Shown: positions 1-8,179 of the stretch, one piece after another
Layout of the letters: each line of letters opens with the position of its first letter
Numbering within the stretch: the first letter of the stretch is position 1
Assembly: GCA_963822175.1 (NCBI GenBank)
Contig: CAWGGJ010000012.1
Span: forward strand, 1 to 64,000
Direction of reading: 5' to 3'
DNA length: 64,000 nucleotides
DNA from: FEB-25 sp963822175
Lineage (GTDB): Bacteria > Chloroflexota > Anaerolineae > Anaerolineales > UBA4823
Translations under genes and position numbers: made by a program
Notes under the pieces: model-generated
The model's input: only the letters and a program-made list of their open reading frames with translations
What the model was told of the DNA's origin: nothing
Database searches by the model: none

Positions 1-87
1 AGAGCCTCCATACGTGCTAATAAGATTGTGCACCGGAAAGGATTCGACCTCGTGGCGCAGGTGGAAGCCCCCACATTCACTCAGTAG
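1..87 (+). CDS. C-terminal end of an unidentified protein (partial)
   Basis: Reading from base 1 gives 28 residues before a TAG stop, including the stretch IVHRKGFDLVAQVE. The gene starts outside the window. An asparagine followed shortly by an R-K-G-F-x-L-V pattern resembles the last helix and strand of GNAT acetyltransferases, but the piece is too short to assign. A stop-to-stop frame of this size can also occur by chance, so this is only a possible gene end. Confidence 0.3.
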   Translation, partial: RASIRANKIVHRKGFDLVAQVEAPTFTQ

Positions 88-185
88 TCAAACCAGGCCG
101 GCCTCGTTGGGTTCCTCTTATTGCAACTGAACCGGTACAGTGTCTCCACCCAACGTGCAAATAGTGATCATCGAAACTCCACGCT

Positions 186-236
186 GGGCAAAAACACACG
201 CCCAAAAGATTTCACTAAAAGTGAAAACTTTGGGCG
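186..236 (-). terminator. Rho-independent terminator of the CBS-ACT gene
   Basis: An imperfect inverted repeat (arms about 199-215 and 221-236, CGCCCAAA...TTTGGGCG at the base) lies just after the stop of the minus-strand CBS-ACT gene. Read on the minus strand it is followed by a T-rich run (GTGTTTTTG), the usual layout of an intrinsic terminator. Confidence 0.6.
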
Positions 237-272
237 GTGTTGAGAAAGAATATTTTATATTGCGACTGCTAA

Positions 273-914
273 CTAAGCTGTGTCGATATTCAACAGGCTG
301 AGCACCAGCGGTTCCACAATTTCCTTGAGTTTTTTCTGCTCGATCCCATCGACCTTCATGGTGATCATGAAGTTCGAAGCCGAGTCGCCTTCGAACGTGC
401 TCAAGGCAGTGATATCGCCACCGTTCTGGTAAATCGCTTGGGATAGCTTGGCGATCTCTCCCGGGCGGTTCTCCATCAGCACGCCGAAGCGCACGCCTGC
501 ACGGCGCGCCCCAAGCATCTCAAGCATGATCTTAAACAGGTCGGCTTCGGTGATGATCCCCACCAGCTCCTTGCCCCGTAGTACAGGCAGCGCGCTGATC
601 TTGTTGTCCACCAGGACCCGGGCGGCTGTCTCAATCGGCGTGTCCTCCTGCACTGTCTGGAACTCCTTGAGCATCACGTCCTCGACTTTGATCTTCTCAA
701 GCAACGAAGCGATCTCCCATACCGCCAGGGTTGTAGCTGAGGAGGGGTAAGCCTTGAGAATATCCTTCTCTGTGATCAAACCGACCAGTTTGCCGTTCTT
801 GACCACTGGACATTGGTTGATATTTTGTTGCGCCATTAACTCGTGTGCTTTGGTGATCGGGATATTAGGTGTCACCGTGATCACCGGGTGGGACATCCGC
901 CTGCCAACGTTCAT
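273..914 (-). CDS. CBS-CBS-ACT domain protein (AcuB-like)
   Basis: Two CBS domains form the first ~130 residues: the first begins MSHPVITVTPN and runs through GLITEKDIL, the second starts at DVMLKEFQTVQ and ends GIITEADLFKIML. An ACT-like domain follows (GVLMENRPGEIAKLSQAI, about residues 145-210). CBS pairs bind adenosyl ligands and ACT domains bind amino acids, so this is probably a small-molecule sensing regulator of the AcuB type; its target is not evident. ATG at 914 is preferred over the GTG one codon upstream because AGGAGG lies 6 nt before it. It stands alone, with a terminator downstream. Confidence 0.85.
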   Translation of the reverse strand: MNVGRRMSHPVITVTPNIPITKAHELMAQQNINQCPVVKNGKLVGLITEKDILKAYPSSATTLAVWEIASLLEKIKVEDVMLKEFQTVQEDTPIETAARVLVDNKISALPVLRGKELVGIITEADLFKIMLEMLGARRAGVRFGVLMENRPGEIAKLSQAIYQNGGDITALSTFEGDSASNFMITMKVDGIEQKKLKEIVEPLVLSLLNIDTA

Positions 915-1100
915 CACAATCCTCCTGAGGTCTGTTTATGGTGAAATACTGGATTTATTATATCCGCAGTTATTCAAACAGGGGAGCGAAATAACTCACG
1001 ACTGCGATGCCTTGCTAATCCAAAGGTTTGGTTGAGTGATTATCCACCCGATAACAGGGTTGAGGTGGAGCGTAATGGTTTTGTTGTTTTCGCCCCAGTC

Positions 1101-1574
1101 TTACCTGGTGTCAGCGATCTCCTTTGGGTCCAATAGGACGACCAAGCCTAGAGCGCCCATATCGGCAAACAGCATGGGGGCCAGGAAGGGTGCCCCCCGT
1201 AAAAATCGCTCGATCACGATGGCATCCTCCAGGGCAAGATTCCGCTGGATATGCAGCAACACTCCGAGCACACCCACCAGCATCAACAGGACCATCGCCA
1301 CCACATAGGTGACCAAGTCAACCCGGCGGGGGGTCTCGATCGCCCCCAGCACCACCGCCACGATCGTAGCAAATATGCCGATCACCGTGGGAAGCCACAA
1401 CCAGGGGTTCTCGAAATCGGTACGGGCATGGTCGAGCACGCTGGAGATCACCGTGGCCAGGGTGCCCAGCCCCACCATAAAGAAGTAAGCACTGGTCTTG
1501 CTGAAGGGCATGTGCAGTGTGCGGCCTCCCAGGAGGGTCAACTGCCCGCTATCGGGGGGATGTTCCATCCACAC
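1101..1574 (-). CDS. Four-helix membrane protein, second of a homologous pair
   Basis: About 157 residues with four predicted membrane helices (near GLGTLATVISSVL, LPTVIGIFATIVAVVL, VVAMVLLMLVGVLGVLL and APFLAPMLFADMGALGLVVLL). It lines up with the gene just upstream along its length: both have a His after helix 1 (DH / AH), an LLGxxxH-type motif in helix 3 (VLGVLLHIQR against LLGAYFHLVR) and an AP-rich fourth helix. It overlaps that gene by 26 bp and lies in the octaheme cytochrome operon, so it may be a membrane partner of the cytochrome. I do not recognise the family. The start is uncertain; an internal ATG at 1511 is possible. Confidence 0.7.
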   Translation of the reverse strand: MWMEHPPDSGQLTLLGGRTLHMPFSKTSAYFFMVGLGTLATVISSVLDHARTDFENPWLWLPTVIGIFATIVAVVLGAIETPRRVDLVTYVVAMVLLMLVGVLGVLLHIQRNLALEDAIVIERFLRGAPFLAPMLFADMGALGLVVLLDPKEIADTR

Positions 1575-2010
1575 CGCGCTCGATGCCCATCAAACCGATG
1601 AGGGCGAAGGTGAGTGGCCCCAGGATGGGTGGTGCCCAGACGAAAAGCGGGACTGAAACGATCTCTCCTGCGGGAGCATACGGCAGGATCGCCCGCACAA
1701 GGTGAAAGTATGCCCCCAACAAGCCCACCACGATGCTGGCCAGGTAGATCAGGGAAGCGATCACCGTGGCCAAGGTGCGCCTGCGAAGCGCCAGCAAGCC
1801 TGCCAGGAACAACAGGATGCCGGCCACAGGTCCGAACAGGATGGGGATCCATTCCCCAGGCCTGATCGTGCCGCTGATCGAGTGCGCCAGGTACGTCTCG
1901 AGCCCCAGCAGGAGCTCGTTCAGCGCCAGCATGAGCAGCATGGCCTGGTCGCGGGTGATGGGGATGCGCACACGCTTGATTACAGGGAAGACTGTCGCCA
2001 GGTGATACAT
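1549..2010 (-). CDS. Four-helix membrane protein, first of a homologous pair
   Basis: 153 residues with four predicted membrane helices: MLLMLALNELLLGLETYL, WIPILFGPVAGILLFLAGLL, ATVIASLIYLASIVVGLLGAY and PPILGPLTFALIGLMGI. The start lies 2 nt beyond the stop of the octaheme cytochrome gene, so the two are very probably co-transcribed and translationally coupled. It is a paralogue of the next gene. The histidines at the end of helix 1 and inside helix 3 are shared by both copies and could in principle ligate a cofactor; that is inference. No known family recognised. Confidence 0.75.
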   Translation of the reverse strand: MYHLATVFPVIKRVRIPITRDQAMLLMLALNELLLGLETYLAHSISGTIRPGEWIPILFGPVAGILLFLAGLLALRRRTLATVIASLIYLASIVVGLLGAYFHLVRAILPYAPAGEIVSVPLFVWAPPILGPLTFALIGLMGIERGVDGTSPR

Positions 2011-2012
2011 GA

Positions 2013-3290
2013 TCAGGGCGTGGCTCCAGCCGCATCCAACTTCTGGTTAACCATCTCTTCAAGCTCAGACATGGTATCCAGCAACGGGTAAACGCCATGC
2101 CATTGGGAGTAATCGGGACCCTGCATCCACATGCCAAACTTGGAGACCCGTCCCCAATAATGCCACAGGTCAAAATAGGTAAAATCAATCGGTTCATCGA
2201 ACGGCTCAATAGTGAGCAAACCCTGCTCCTGGAGAGGCGCAACCAGGTCATTGCTTTGCTGGACGTAATCATTGATCTGCAGCGTGGCGGCATCTGCACC
2301 CTCATACAGGTTGGTGATGAAATTCTCGTTGTGGCATTCGAAGCAGACGCTCTGCATGCGCGTGCGGTTGTCCTGCCAGCTGGGGCGGGGTTCACTGATG
2401 GAGGCGAACAGGAACCATGACAGACGGTCACCCACATCGTGAGTGGTTCCGGTTTTCCCAAAGCCGCTCATGTGGCAAAGAGCGCAGGTGGGGGCGGGGA
2501 AATCGTTCACCGTCAGGTTGCCAGCTTCGGCTTCCCAGTTCCAATTATCGCCCATGGTGGCATATTGAATACCATGGGCTGACTCCTGGTAGATCTCCCA
2601 CTGTGGATGGTCGGGACCGATGTGGCAGTTGTTGCACGTCTCAGGCTTGCGAGCCTGTTCGAGGCTGAAGCTGTGGCGGATATGGCATTTCTGGCAGCGC
2701 CCAACCGAATCATCGGCCGCGGGTGCGCCAATGCTGTGGCAGCTTTCGCAAGTGAACGGCGTCAGCACGGGTCCTTCAATGGCTGCAATGGCATTGCGCC
2801 CTTTATCAGGAGAGAACGAACCTTCAGGGATGGCCTGGTACATTGTCATCAAGGTCGGATTCAGGTCTTTCGACCCTACCACAGCCACCCAGGATGGCAG
2901 GCTGTGCCGGCTTTGATAATACTGGGCCACTTCAGCTTCGTGGCACGTTTCGCATTTGGCGGTGGTAGGTGCAGCAATGACATAATCACCCTCATGCTCG
3001 ACGGCACCCGGGTAAGTTGCATCGACCTCGTGGCAATTGCGGCAGGTCACTTCGGCAGCTGCCATGGTGCTATGACCGAACTGTTCGACAATGCCAGGGC
3101 TTTCTTCGCGGTGGCAGGTGACACATTCATCGGTGCTATTCGCCAGAACATCCACGGGCTCCAGGTCTACCTGCGTGCCGGCCTGCCCGATGGCCAGGAT
3201 GATGAATGCCACCCCCAGCACAACAATAACAACGACAAGGCCGATAATCAGCGTGCGGTAATTGCGTAATGATCTTGAAGGCTGGTCCAT
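2013..3290 (-). CDS. Octaheme c-type cytochrome, hydroxylamine oxidoreductase (HAO) family
   Basis: Eight CxxCH haem-binding motifs are present in order: CVTCH, CRNCH, CETCH, CESCH, CQKCH, CNNCH, CALCH and CFECH. The stretch GPDHPQWEIYQESAHG is typical of the HAO/octaheme nitrite reductase family. A single N-terminal membrane helix (IIGLVVVIVVLGVAFIILAI) anchors the rest outside the membrane. Members either oxidise hydroxylamine or reduce nitrite/hydroxylamine; an anaerobe with no ammonia monooxygenase in view makes reductive use more likely, but this is inference. ATG at 3290 is chosen because AAGGAGG lies just before it. No NapC/NrfH-type partner is adjacent; instead two small membrane proteins follow directly. 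Confidence 0.88.
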   Translation of the reverse strand: MDQPSRSLRNYRTLIIGLVVVIVVLGVAFIILAIGQAGTQVDLEPVDVLANSTDECVTCHREESPGIVEQFGHSTMAAAEVTCRNCHEVDATYPGAVEHEGDYVIAAPTTAKCETCHEAEVAQYYQSRHSLPSWVAVVGSKDLNPTLMTMYQAIPEGSFSPDKGRNAIAAIEGPVLTPFTCESCHSIGAPAADDSVGRCQKCHIRHSFSLEQARKPETCNNCHIGPDHPQWEIYQESAHGIQYATMGDNWNWEAEAGNLTVNDFPAPTCALCHMSGFGKTGTTHDVGDRLSWFLFASISEPRPSWQDNRTRMQSVCFECHNENFITNLYEGADAATLQINDYVQQSNDLVAPLQEQGLLTIEPFDEPIDFTYFDLWHYWGRVSKFGMWMQGPDYSQWHGVYPLLDTMSELEEMVNQKLDAAGATP

Positions 3291-3400
3291 CGTCCCTCCT
3301 TTCATCTTACGTTAATCTTAACACAACGAGTATGACTCTGTAAATGACATTCGTCAATTGTGATGATACCTATAACCTAATACATCCCCCAGAGCCGTCC

Positions 3401-4573
3401 TTATCGCCGGTAACGCCTGCCTTTCCAGAGCACACCCCGGCCAGAGATGACATTATAAGCCGAAGCAGTCATCATGGCGGTGAAAATGAGTGCACCCACG
3501 GGGAAGGTGAGCGCATATCCGCCCGGGATGTTGAAAGCACGGCAAGCCTGCACACGCTTGATGATCAGGTAACCCCACAAGATCACAGCTTCAAGGGTGA
3601 CGATCGCGGCGAGGAGCCCACCCCCATAAGCCAGCCAGGCAAACCCACCCAACAACCACAAGGGGAGCAGTAAAGAGACCACCAACCCCAGGAAGGCCCC
3701 AAATAATAACAACCACAGCCTGTCCTGCAAGCCTAGGTAGATATTTTTGGTCCAGCCTTCCCACATCTCCGCCAGGGAGGTGTACATGCGCGTGCGGGCA
3801 ACCTGGCGCCCATCGGCGATGATCAGGCGGTGACCGGCACGCTTGACCTGGACGGCGATAGCTTTATCCTCGTCGATCCGGTCCTTAACGGCAGTGTGCC
3901 CGCCAACCTGGTCGTATATCAAGCGCTTGACCAGGATGAACTGTCCATTGGCGATTGCGTCCGGAACGCTAGGGTCATTCACCCGCTGGGCAGGAAAGCC
4001 ATAGGAAAGACCAAGAAAAACCAGGGGCAGGATGGCTCGCTCCCAAAAGCTGCCCAGCTCCTGTTCGGTGAGGATGGAGAACATATCGGCCCCCTGCTCC
4101 ATCGCCGTGCGATAGGTTGACCAGAGCAAGCCCGGTTCAGCAAAGGTATCAGCATCCATGAAACACAGCCAATCACCACGGGCAGCAGCTGCACCCTGGA
4201 CCAGGGCGTGAGGTTTTCCAGCCCAACCCGGTGGGAGCTCAACCCCTTGGACAATACGCAAGCGATCATCTGCCTGTTCCAGCTCTGATAATATGCGGGG
4301 TGTTCCGTCACTTGAGCGGTCATCGACCACAATGAGCTCTAAATTTGGATAAGTTTGCTTGAACAAGGCGAGCAGACAACGGCCGATATTGCGCCCCTCA
4401 TTTCTAGCAGGGATGATCACTGAAATCAATGGGACTTCGGGTGAGGTGGAAGATAATTCCTGGCCTGATCGTGGGCTGACGACAATATCCAGGCTCGAAC
4501 GGCTATGAACCAGCCAGGTGATGAATAACCCAACGCCCATGGCCAGAGTGGAAATTACGATCAGAAAGGTCAA
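3401..4573 (-). CDS. Membrane-bound family 2 glycosyltransferase
   Basis: 390 residues. A short N-terminal membrane helix leads into a GT2 catalytic domain: VSVIIPARNEG-type start (ISVIIPARNEGRNIG), VVDDRSSDGT, and the DxD-type metal site FMDADT. Three to four hydrophobic helices form the C-terminal third. The arrangement resembles the CrtQ/HpnB-like integral glycosyltransferases that modify lipids or carotenoids, but the acceptor cannot be told from sequence. It begins with TTG 2 nt after the sbcC stop, so it is probably the last gene of that transcript. An internal ATG at codon 12 is an alternative start. Confidence 0.8.
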   Translation of the reverse strand: MTFLIVISTLAMGVGLFITWLVHSRSSLDIVVSPRSGQELSSTSPEVPLISVIIPARNEGRNIGRCLLALFKQTYPNLELIVVDDRSSDGTPRILSELEQADDRLRIVQGVELPPGWAGKPHALVQGAAAARGDWLCFMDADTFAEPGLLWSTYRTAMEQGADMFSILTEQELGSFWERAILPLVFLGLSYGFPAQRVNDPSVPDAIANGQFILVKRLIYDQVGGHTAVKDRIDEDKAIAVQVKRAGHRLIIADGRQVARTRMYTSLAEMWEGWTKNIYLGLQDRLWLLLFGAFLGLVVSLLLPLWLLGGFAWLAYGGGLLAAIVTLEAVILWGYLIIKRVQACRAFNIPGGYALTFPVGALIFTAMMTASAYNVISGRGVLWKGRRYRR

Positions 4574-4575
4574 GG

Positions 4576-7137
4576 CTATACCACCCTCACCATACTGCCC
4601 TGATCGGTTTTCTCCACCTCTATGCGGTTGGGGAAGGCTTCCTTCAGCTCTTCGATATGGGTGATGACCAGCACCTTCGCAAAATCCTGCTTCACCATGT
4701 TGATGGCTTCGATCAGGTGCTGCCGACCCATGGCGTCCTGGCTGCCGAAACCTTCATCGACCACCAGGGTTTGCAAGCGTGCACCGGCGCGCTTGGCGAG
4801 CAACTCAGACAGGGCTAACCGAATGGCAAAATTCACCCGGAAGGCTTCTCCTCCGGAATACAGCTCATAATCGCGCGTGCCTGCCCCATCGGAGATGAGG
4901 ATATCCAGGGTCTCCTTCAGATCTTCACGCTTTTTATCCTTGAACGCAGCCTGGGTGGCGAAACGGACCGACATATTCCCTTCACTCAAACGATCAAGGA
5001 GAACATTGGCGCGCATTTCGATCTCCGGCAGGGCCTGTTCGATCAGCAGTGCGGGCACGCCATCCTTGCCAAATGCCCGCTCAAGCTGTTTGAATTTTCC
5101 CACCAGGTGGGCAAGCTCTTCGCGTTGTGAGGTGAGATGCTTAAGGCGCTCTTTTAGATCTTTTAGCACCAACACCTTTTGCTGGGCAGCACCCACCTCG
5201 AGCTGCTGGCTTTTCTCCTGCTCAAACAGCTCGTGATATGTGCGCTCGACAGATTCCAGGTCAGGTGCTCCGGCTTCAGCTGCGGCAAGATGAACGCATG
5301 AGTCATCATATTGCTTTTGAAAATCAGCGACCTCAAGGGTCGAAGCTTCGAGGTGAGACTGGATCTCAGAGATCTCACGCTCCAGGGGTTGCAGGGCAGC
5401 TCGCGCAGCTTCCAAAGCACGGAATTCAGCTTCCGCGGTGCGGGAATCAGCTTCCAACCTGCGGCTGAGATCATGGGCAGCGGCATCGTATCCAATCGTT
5501 TTCAGCTCCATGTCAATCTGAGCCAATAACTGCCGCTGGGGGATGGCGTAGGACTCGGCTTCGATAATCGAGTGAACTTCAGCCAGGCGCGGGGCACCAG
5601 TGTGCTCCCAATCCTCCGCCTGCTGTTGAATGGCTTCAATCTGCCCATTAAGGCGTGCCAAGGACTGGGTCAGGCTTAAGCGTTCACCATCTGCAGCGGA
5701 CAAAGCTGCCATCTGTGATTTAATTTCAGAAACTTTCTGATCAGCTTCTTTTAAATAGGCCAGGTTGAGGCGATAGCGATCACCCATCTCCTTGCCGCTG
5801 GCAGCAATCTCATCGATCAGCTGCAGGCGATCATGTGTCTCCAGCGACCGACCGCATAATGGGCAGGCTGCCCCTTCGGTCTGGGATAACTGGTCAATGC
5901 GCGCCTTCAGCTGGTCCATCTCAGCTTTCAAGCGGGGATTCTCAGCACGGGCATCTGCCTGACGCTGCCGGGCAGCCTGTAATTCAGAATCCAGGGTCGC
6001 CCGCTGGCTGATAGCCTGCTCAGCTTTTTCCAACCTCTGCTGAGCCGCTTTGACCTGGGCTTCAAGCTCCACCCGGGAAGTTTTCTGAGACTGAACCAAT
6101 GCCTCAACCTGACGGAGCTGCTCCATCTCCTGGGTGAGGCGGGCTTTTGCGGTTTCAATTTCCATGCGCGGTGCCTGGCGACGGGTTTCATGCTCCATGA
6201 AGCGGGTTGCAACTTCATTCCAACGTTCCAGCTCAGCCCGACGAGCCTGCCAATCGGCATAGGCAGCTTCAATCTCACTGGCTTTTGCCACCCGCAGGGC
6301 ATGGGCTTCACGCTCCAGCCTGCGGGCTGCCAGGCGATTTTCCAGCTCGCTCAGCCGGTCCCGAGCTGCCTCAAACTGGCGCCCGAGCATTTCCACCAGC
6401 TTTCGCTGCTGTGCCAGAGTGGCATCCACCTTGCGGGCTTGCTCAAGCAGCTGCTCCTGGGCTTTGCGTGCTTTCGCCAGGTGTTTCAGGTCAGCCTGTA
6501 AAGCTGCCAGGCGCTCGGTGCGGGATTGCTCCTCACCCAGCTCCGCATTTATCTCAGCAGTGCGCCCATCGAGGTTGAAAATCTCCGCTTCGACCCCCTT
6601 TCTACGCTCGATCACGCGCTGCTTGTAAACCTCCCACACCTCCAGGCCGAGGATGCTGCTGAGGATGCGTTTACGGTCGGTGGGTTTCTGCTGGGTGAAC
6701 TGGTCTGCTTTGCCTTGCAGGAAAAAAGAGGCGTTCACAAAGGTCTCATAATCCAGCCGAAGGGTGTGCTCAATTAACTCCTGGGTATTGCGCAACGTTG
6801 CCCCGGTGAGGGCTTTCCATTTTTCACTCGCAGGCTCACGAATTTGGAATTCCAATGCACTCGTCTTCCCCCTGGGAAGGGTACGCTGGACACGATAAGT
6901 ATTGCCTTCGTATTCAAAAACAAGGGCAACCTCGGCAGCATTGGAGCGCAGGTTGATCAGCGACTCATCGCGTTTACGTGCCTGGCCAAACAGCACCCAG
7001 GTGAAGGCATCCAGCAGGGATGATTTGCCAGCTCCATTGGGACCGGAAATGCATGCCAGGTCGAACAGGGTAAAGTCGAGCTCGGTGGTTTCGCGGTAGG
7101 AGAGAAAACCAGTGATGGTGAGTTTAATTGGGATCAT
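4576..7137 (-). CDS. sbcC: SbcC/Rad50-type exonuclease ATPase subunit
   Basis: 853 residues with the SMC/Rad50 plan: N-terminal Walker A (GPNGAGKSSLLDAF), long heptad-rich coiled coils, a central zinc hook (CPLCG), then the ABC signature region (YSGGEAFRVNFAIRLAL) and Walker B (LVVDEGFGSQD). With SbcD it forms the Mre11-Rad50-type nuclease that opens hairpins and blocked DNA ends. GGAGGCAGG precedes the ATG. sbcD lies 2.3 kb upstream on the same strand instead of adjacent, separated by a plus-strand membrane gene and the polynucleotide kinase/Thg1 pair. Confidence 0.95.
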   Translation of the reverse strand: MIPIKLTITGFLSYRETTELDFTLFDLACISGPNGAGKSSLLDAFTWVLFGQARKRDESLINLRSNAAEVALVFEYEGNTYRVQRTLPRGKTSALEFQIREPASEKWKALTGATLRNTQELIEHTLRLDYETFVNASFFLQGKADQFTQQKPTDRKRILSSILGLEVWEVYKQRVIERRKGVEAEIFNLDGRTAEINAELGEEQSRTERLAALQADLKHLAKARKAQEQLLEQARKVDATLAQQRKLVEMLGRQFEAARDRLSELENRLAARRLEREAHALRVAKASEIEAAYADWQARRAELERWNEVATRFMEHETRRQAPRMEIETAKARLTQEMEQLRQVEALVQSQKTSRVELEAQVKAAQQRLEKAEQAISQRATLDSELQAARQRQADARAENPRLKAEMDQLKARIDQLSQTEGAACPLCGRSLETHDRLQLIDEIAASGKEMGDRYRLNLAYLKEADQKVSEIKSQMAALSAADGERLSLTQSLARLNGQIEAIQQQAEDWEHTGAPRLAEVHSIIEAESYAIPQRQLLAQIDMELKTIGYDAAAHDLSRRLEADSRTAEAEFRALEAARAALQPLEREISEIQSHLEASTLEVADFQKQYDDSCVHLAAAEAGAPDLESVERTYHELFEQEKSQQLEVGAAQQKVLVLKDLKERLKHLTSQREELAHLVGKFKQLERAFGKDGVPALLIEQALPEIEMRANVLLDRLSEGNMSVRFATQAAFKDKKREDLKETLDILISDGAGTRDYELYSGGEAFRVNFAIRLALSELLAKRAGARLQTLVVDEGFGSQDAMGRQHLIEAINMVKQDFAKVLVITHIEELKEAFPNRIEVEKTDQGSMVRVV

Positions 7138-7204
7138 CCTGCCTCCAGTTTATGGGCTTAAGTATAATCGCAGTACCCACAAATTCCTCGTATATTAAAT
7201 ATAG

Positions 7205-7210
7205 TAAAAT
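7205..7210 (+). promoter_or_regulatory. -10 box of a probable leaderless promoter
   Basis: TAAAAT ends exactly 6 nt before the ATG at 7217, with no Shine-Dalgarno sequence between. A transcript starting 6-7 nt after the -10 box would begin at or next to the start codon. The same spacing is seen at four other starts in this window. Confidence 0.5.
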
Positions 7211-7216
7211 TCTCCC

Positions 7217-8056
7217 ATGGCCTCCATTCAGACCAGGATTGAAAATAAACCGACCCATCGCTGGCTCAGCATGTTGGGTTGGACACGCCATTCGTATTAC
7301 CTGTTCAGCGGCTTCCTGCTGACCCTGTTCCTGCTGGGATATATCTGGTGGCCACTGGCCAAAGAATACCTTTCCTATATCGACTGGAACGGTGAGTGGT
7401 GGTTGTACCTGGACTGGCTGCTATTGGGTATATTTTTCTGCATGTCACTGCTCATCATGGCTGGAGCTGACCTGCGCGTGGACATCAGGATCATCCTGGT
7501 GGGTCTCATCGGTGGGCTGGTGATCGAATCCTGGGGTACCCAGACCAACCTGTGGCATTATTACACCGCCGAGCGACCCCCGTTGTGGATCATCCCAGCC
7601 TGGCCTATCGCCAGCCTTTCCATCGACCGCCTGGTGCGCATCCTGCAAAAAGCAATCCCGTATCAGGAAAATAAAACCTTCAAAACCACCTATTGGCTGA
7701 TCTTCCCGGTGTTCTATGCCCTGATGCTGAGCTTCGTTTATCCCACGCTGGATAAATCGCTCACGCTTTGCTCCCTGGGGCTGGTGGCATTTCTCATCCT
7801 CACCCCCACGGATCACCGGTTGGCAGTGCTTACCTTCGTGGCTGGCGCAGGTTTGGGTTATTTCCTCGAGGTCTGGGGCACCACGCGTGAGTGCTGGACG
7901 TACTACACATTCCAGGCACCCCCGCTATTTGCCGTCCTGGCGCATGGAATGGCAGCGGTTGCGTTCTGGCGCTCGGTGTTATTGATCAAAGCGATTTTTA
8001 CAATGATGGAGATGAAGAAACAAAAGAGAAAAGGAAAACTCCTATCCAGTGATTGA
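7217..8056 (+). CDS. Multi-pass membrane protein with two-fold internal repeat
   Basis: 279 residues, seven or so hydrophobic helices. A motif occurs twice: GGLVIESWGTQTNLWHYYT (about residues 99-117) and GYFLEVWGTTRECWTYYT (about 214-231), both followed by a P-P-L and a hydrophobic helix. The shared pattern E-x-W-G-T-x4-W-x-Y-Y-T suggests two fused three-helix units with conserved Glu and Trp in the membrane. I do not recognise the family; lycopene-cyclase-like membrane proteins have a comparable duplicated topology but their signature residues are not evident. It is transcribed away from sbcC. Confidence 0.75.
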   Translation: MASIQTRIENKPTHRWLSMLGWTRHSYYLFSGFLLTLFLLGYIWWPLAKEYLSYIDWNGEWWLYLDWLLLGIFFCMSLLIMAGADLRVDIRIILVGLIGGLVIESWGTQTNLWHYYTAERPPLWIIPAWPIASLSIDRLVRILQKAIPYQENKTFKTTYWLIFPVFYALMLSFVYPTLDKSLTLCSLGLVAFLILTPTDHRLAVLTFVAGAGLGYFLEVWGTTRECWTYYTFQAPPLFAVLAHGMAAVAFWRSVLLIKAIFTMMEMKKQKRKGKLLSSD

Positions 8057-8059
8057 TAC

Positions 8060-8065
8060 TATAAT
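8060..8065 (+). promoter_or_regulatory. -10 box before the glycosyltransferase remnant
   Basis: TATAAT is followed by 6 nt and then the ATG at 8072, the same spacing as the other probable leaderless starts here. It appears to be the surviving promoter of a gene that is now truncated. Confidence 0.45.
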
Positions 8066-8071
8066 TTTCCC

Positions 8072-8179
8072 ATGAAAGTCAGCGTGATTAATTCTGTCTT
8101 TCCACAAAACAATGTTCTCAGCTCTTTCAGTGTGCAAGTCATGAATTACCTATCTTGCTTTTCTCCAGTAAATTCATAA
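8072..8179 (+). pseudogene. N-terminal remnant of a glycosyltransferase-like gene
   Basis: A 35-codon frame begins MKVSVINSVFP and continues for about 25 residues in a way that resembles the first strand and loop of GT4-type glycosyltransferases, then runs into a stop. It has a good -10 box but no downstream body. Its end overlaps the 3' end of the oppositely oriented Thg1-like gene. The simplest reading is that insertion of the Thg1/kinase pair cut off an older gene; a chance small frame cannot be excluded. Confidence 0.35.

Noticed and set aside
1538..2461. 307-codon minus-strand open frame across the cytochrome and membrane genes
   Set aside because: It is out of frame with a clear octaheme cytochrome, its product has no recognisable domain and odd composition.
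2607..3269. 220-codon plus-strand open frame antisense to the octaheme cytochrome
   Set aside because: No ribosome site and no domain; it is the complement of a CxxCH-rich gene, whose Cys/His codons leave few stops in antisense.
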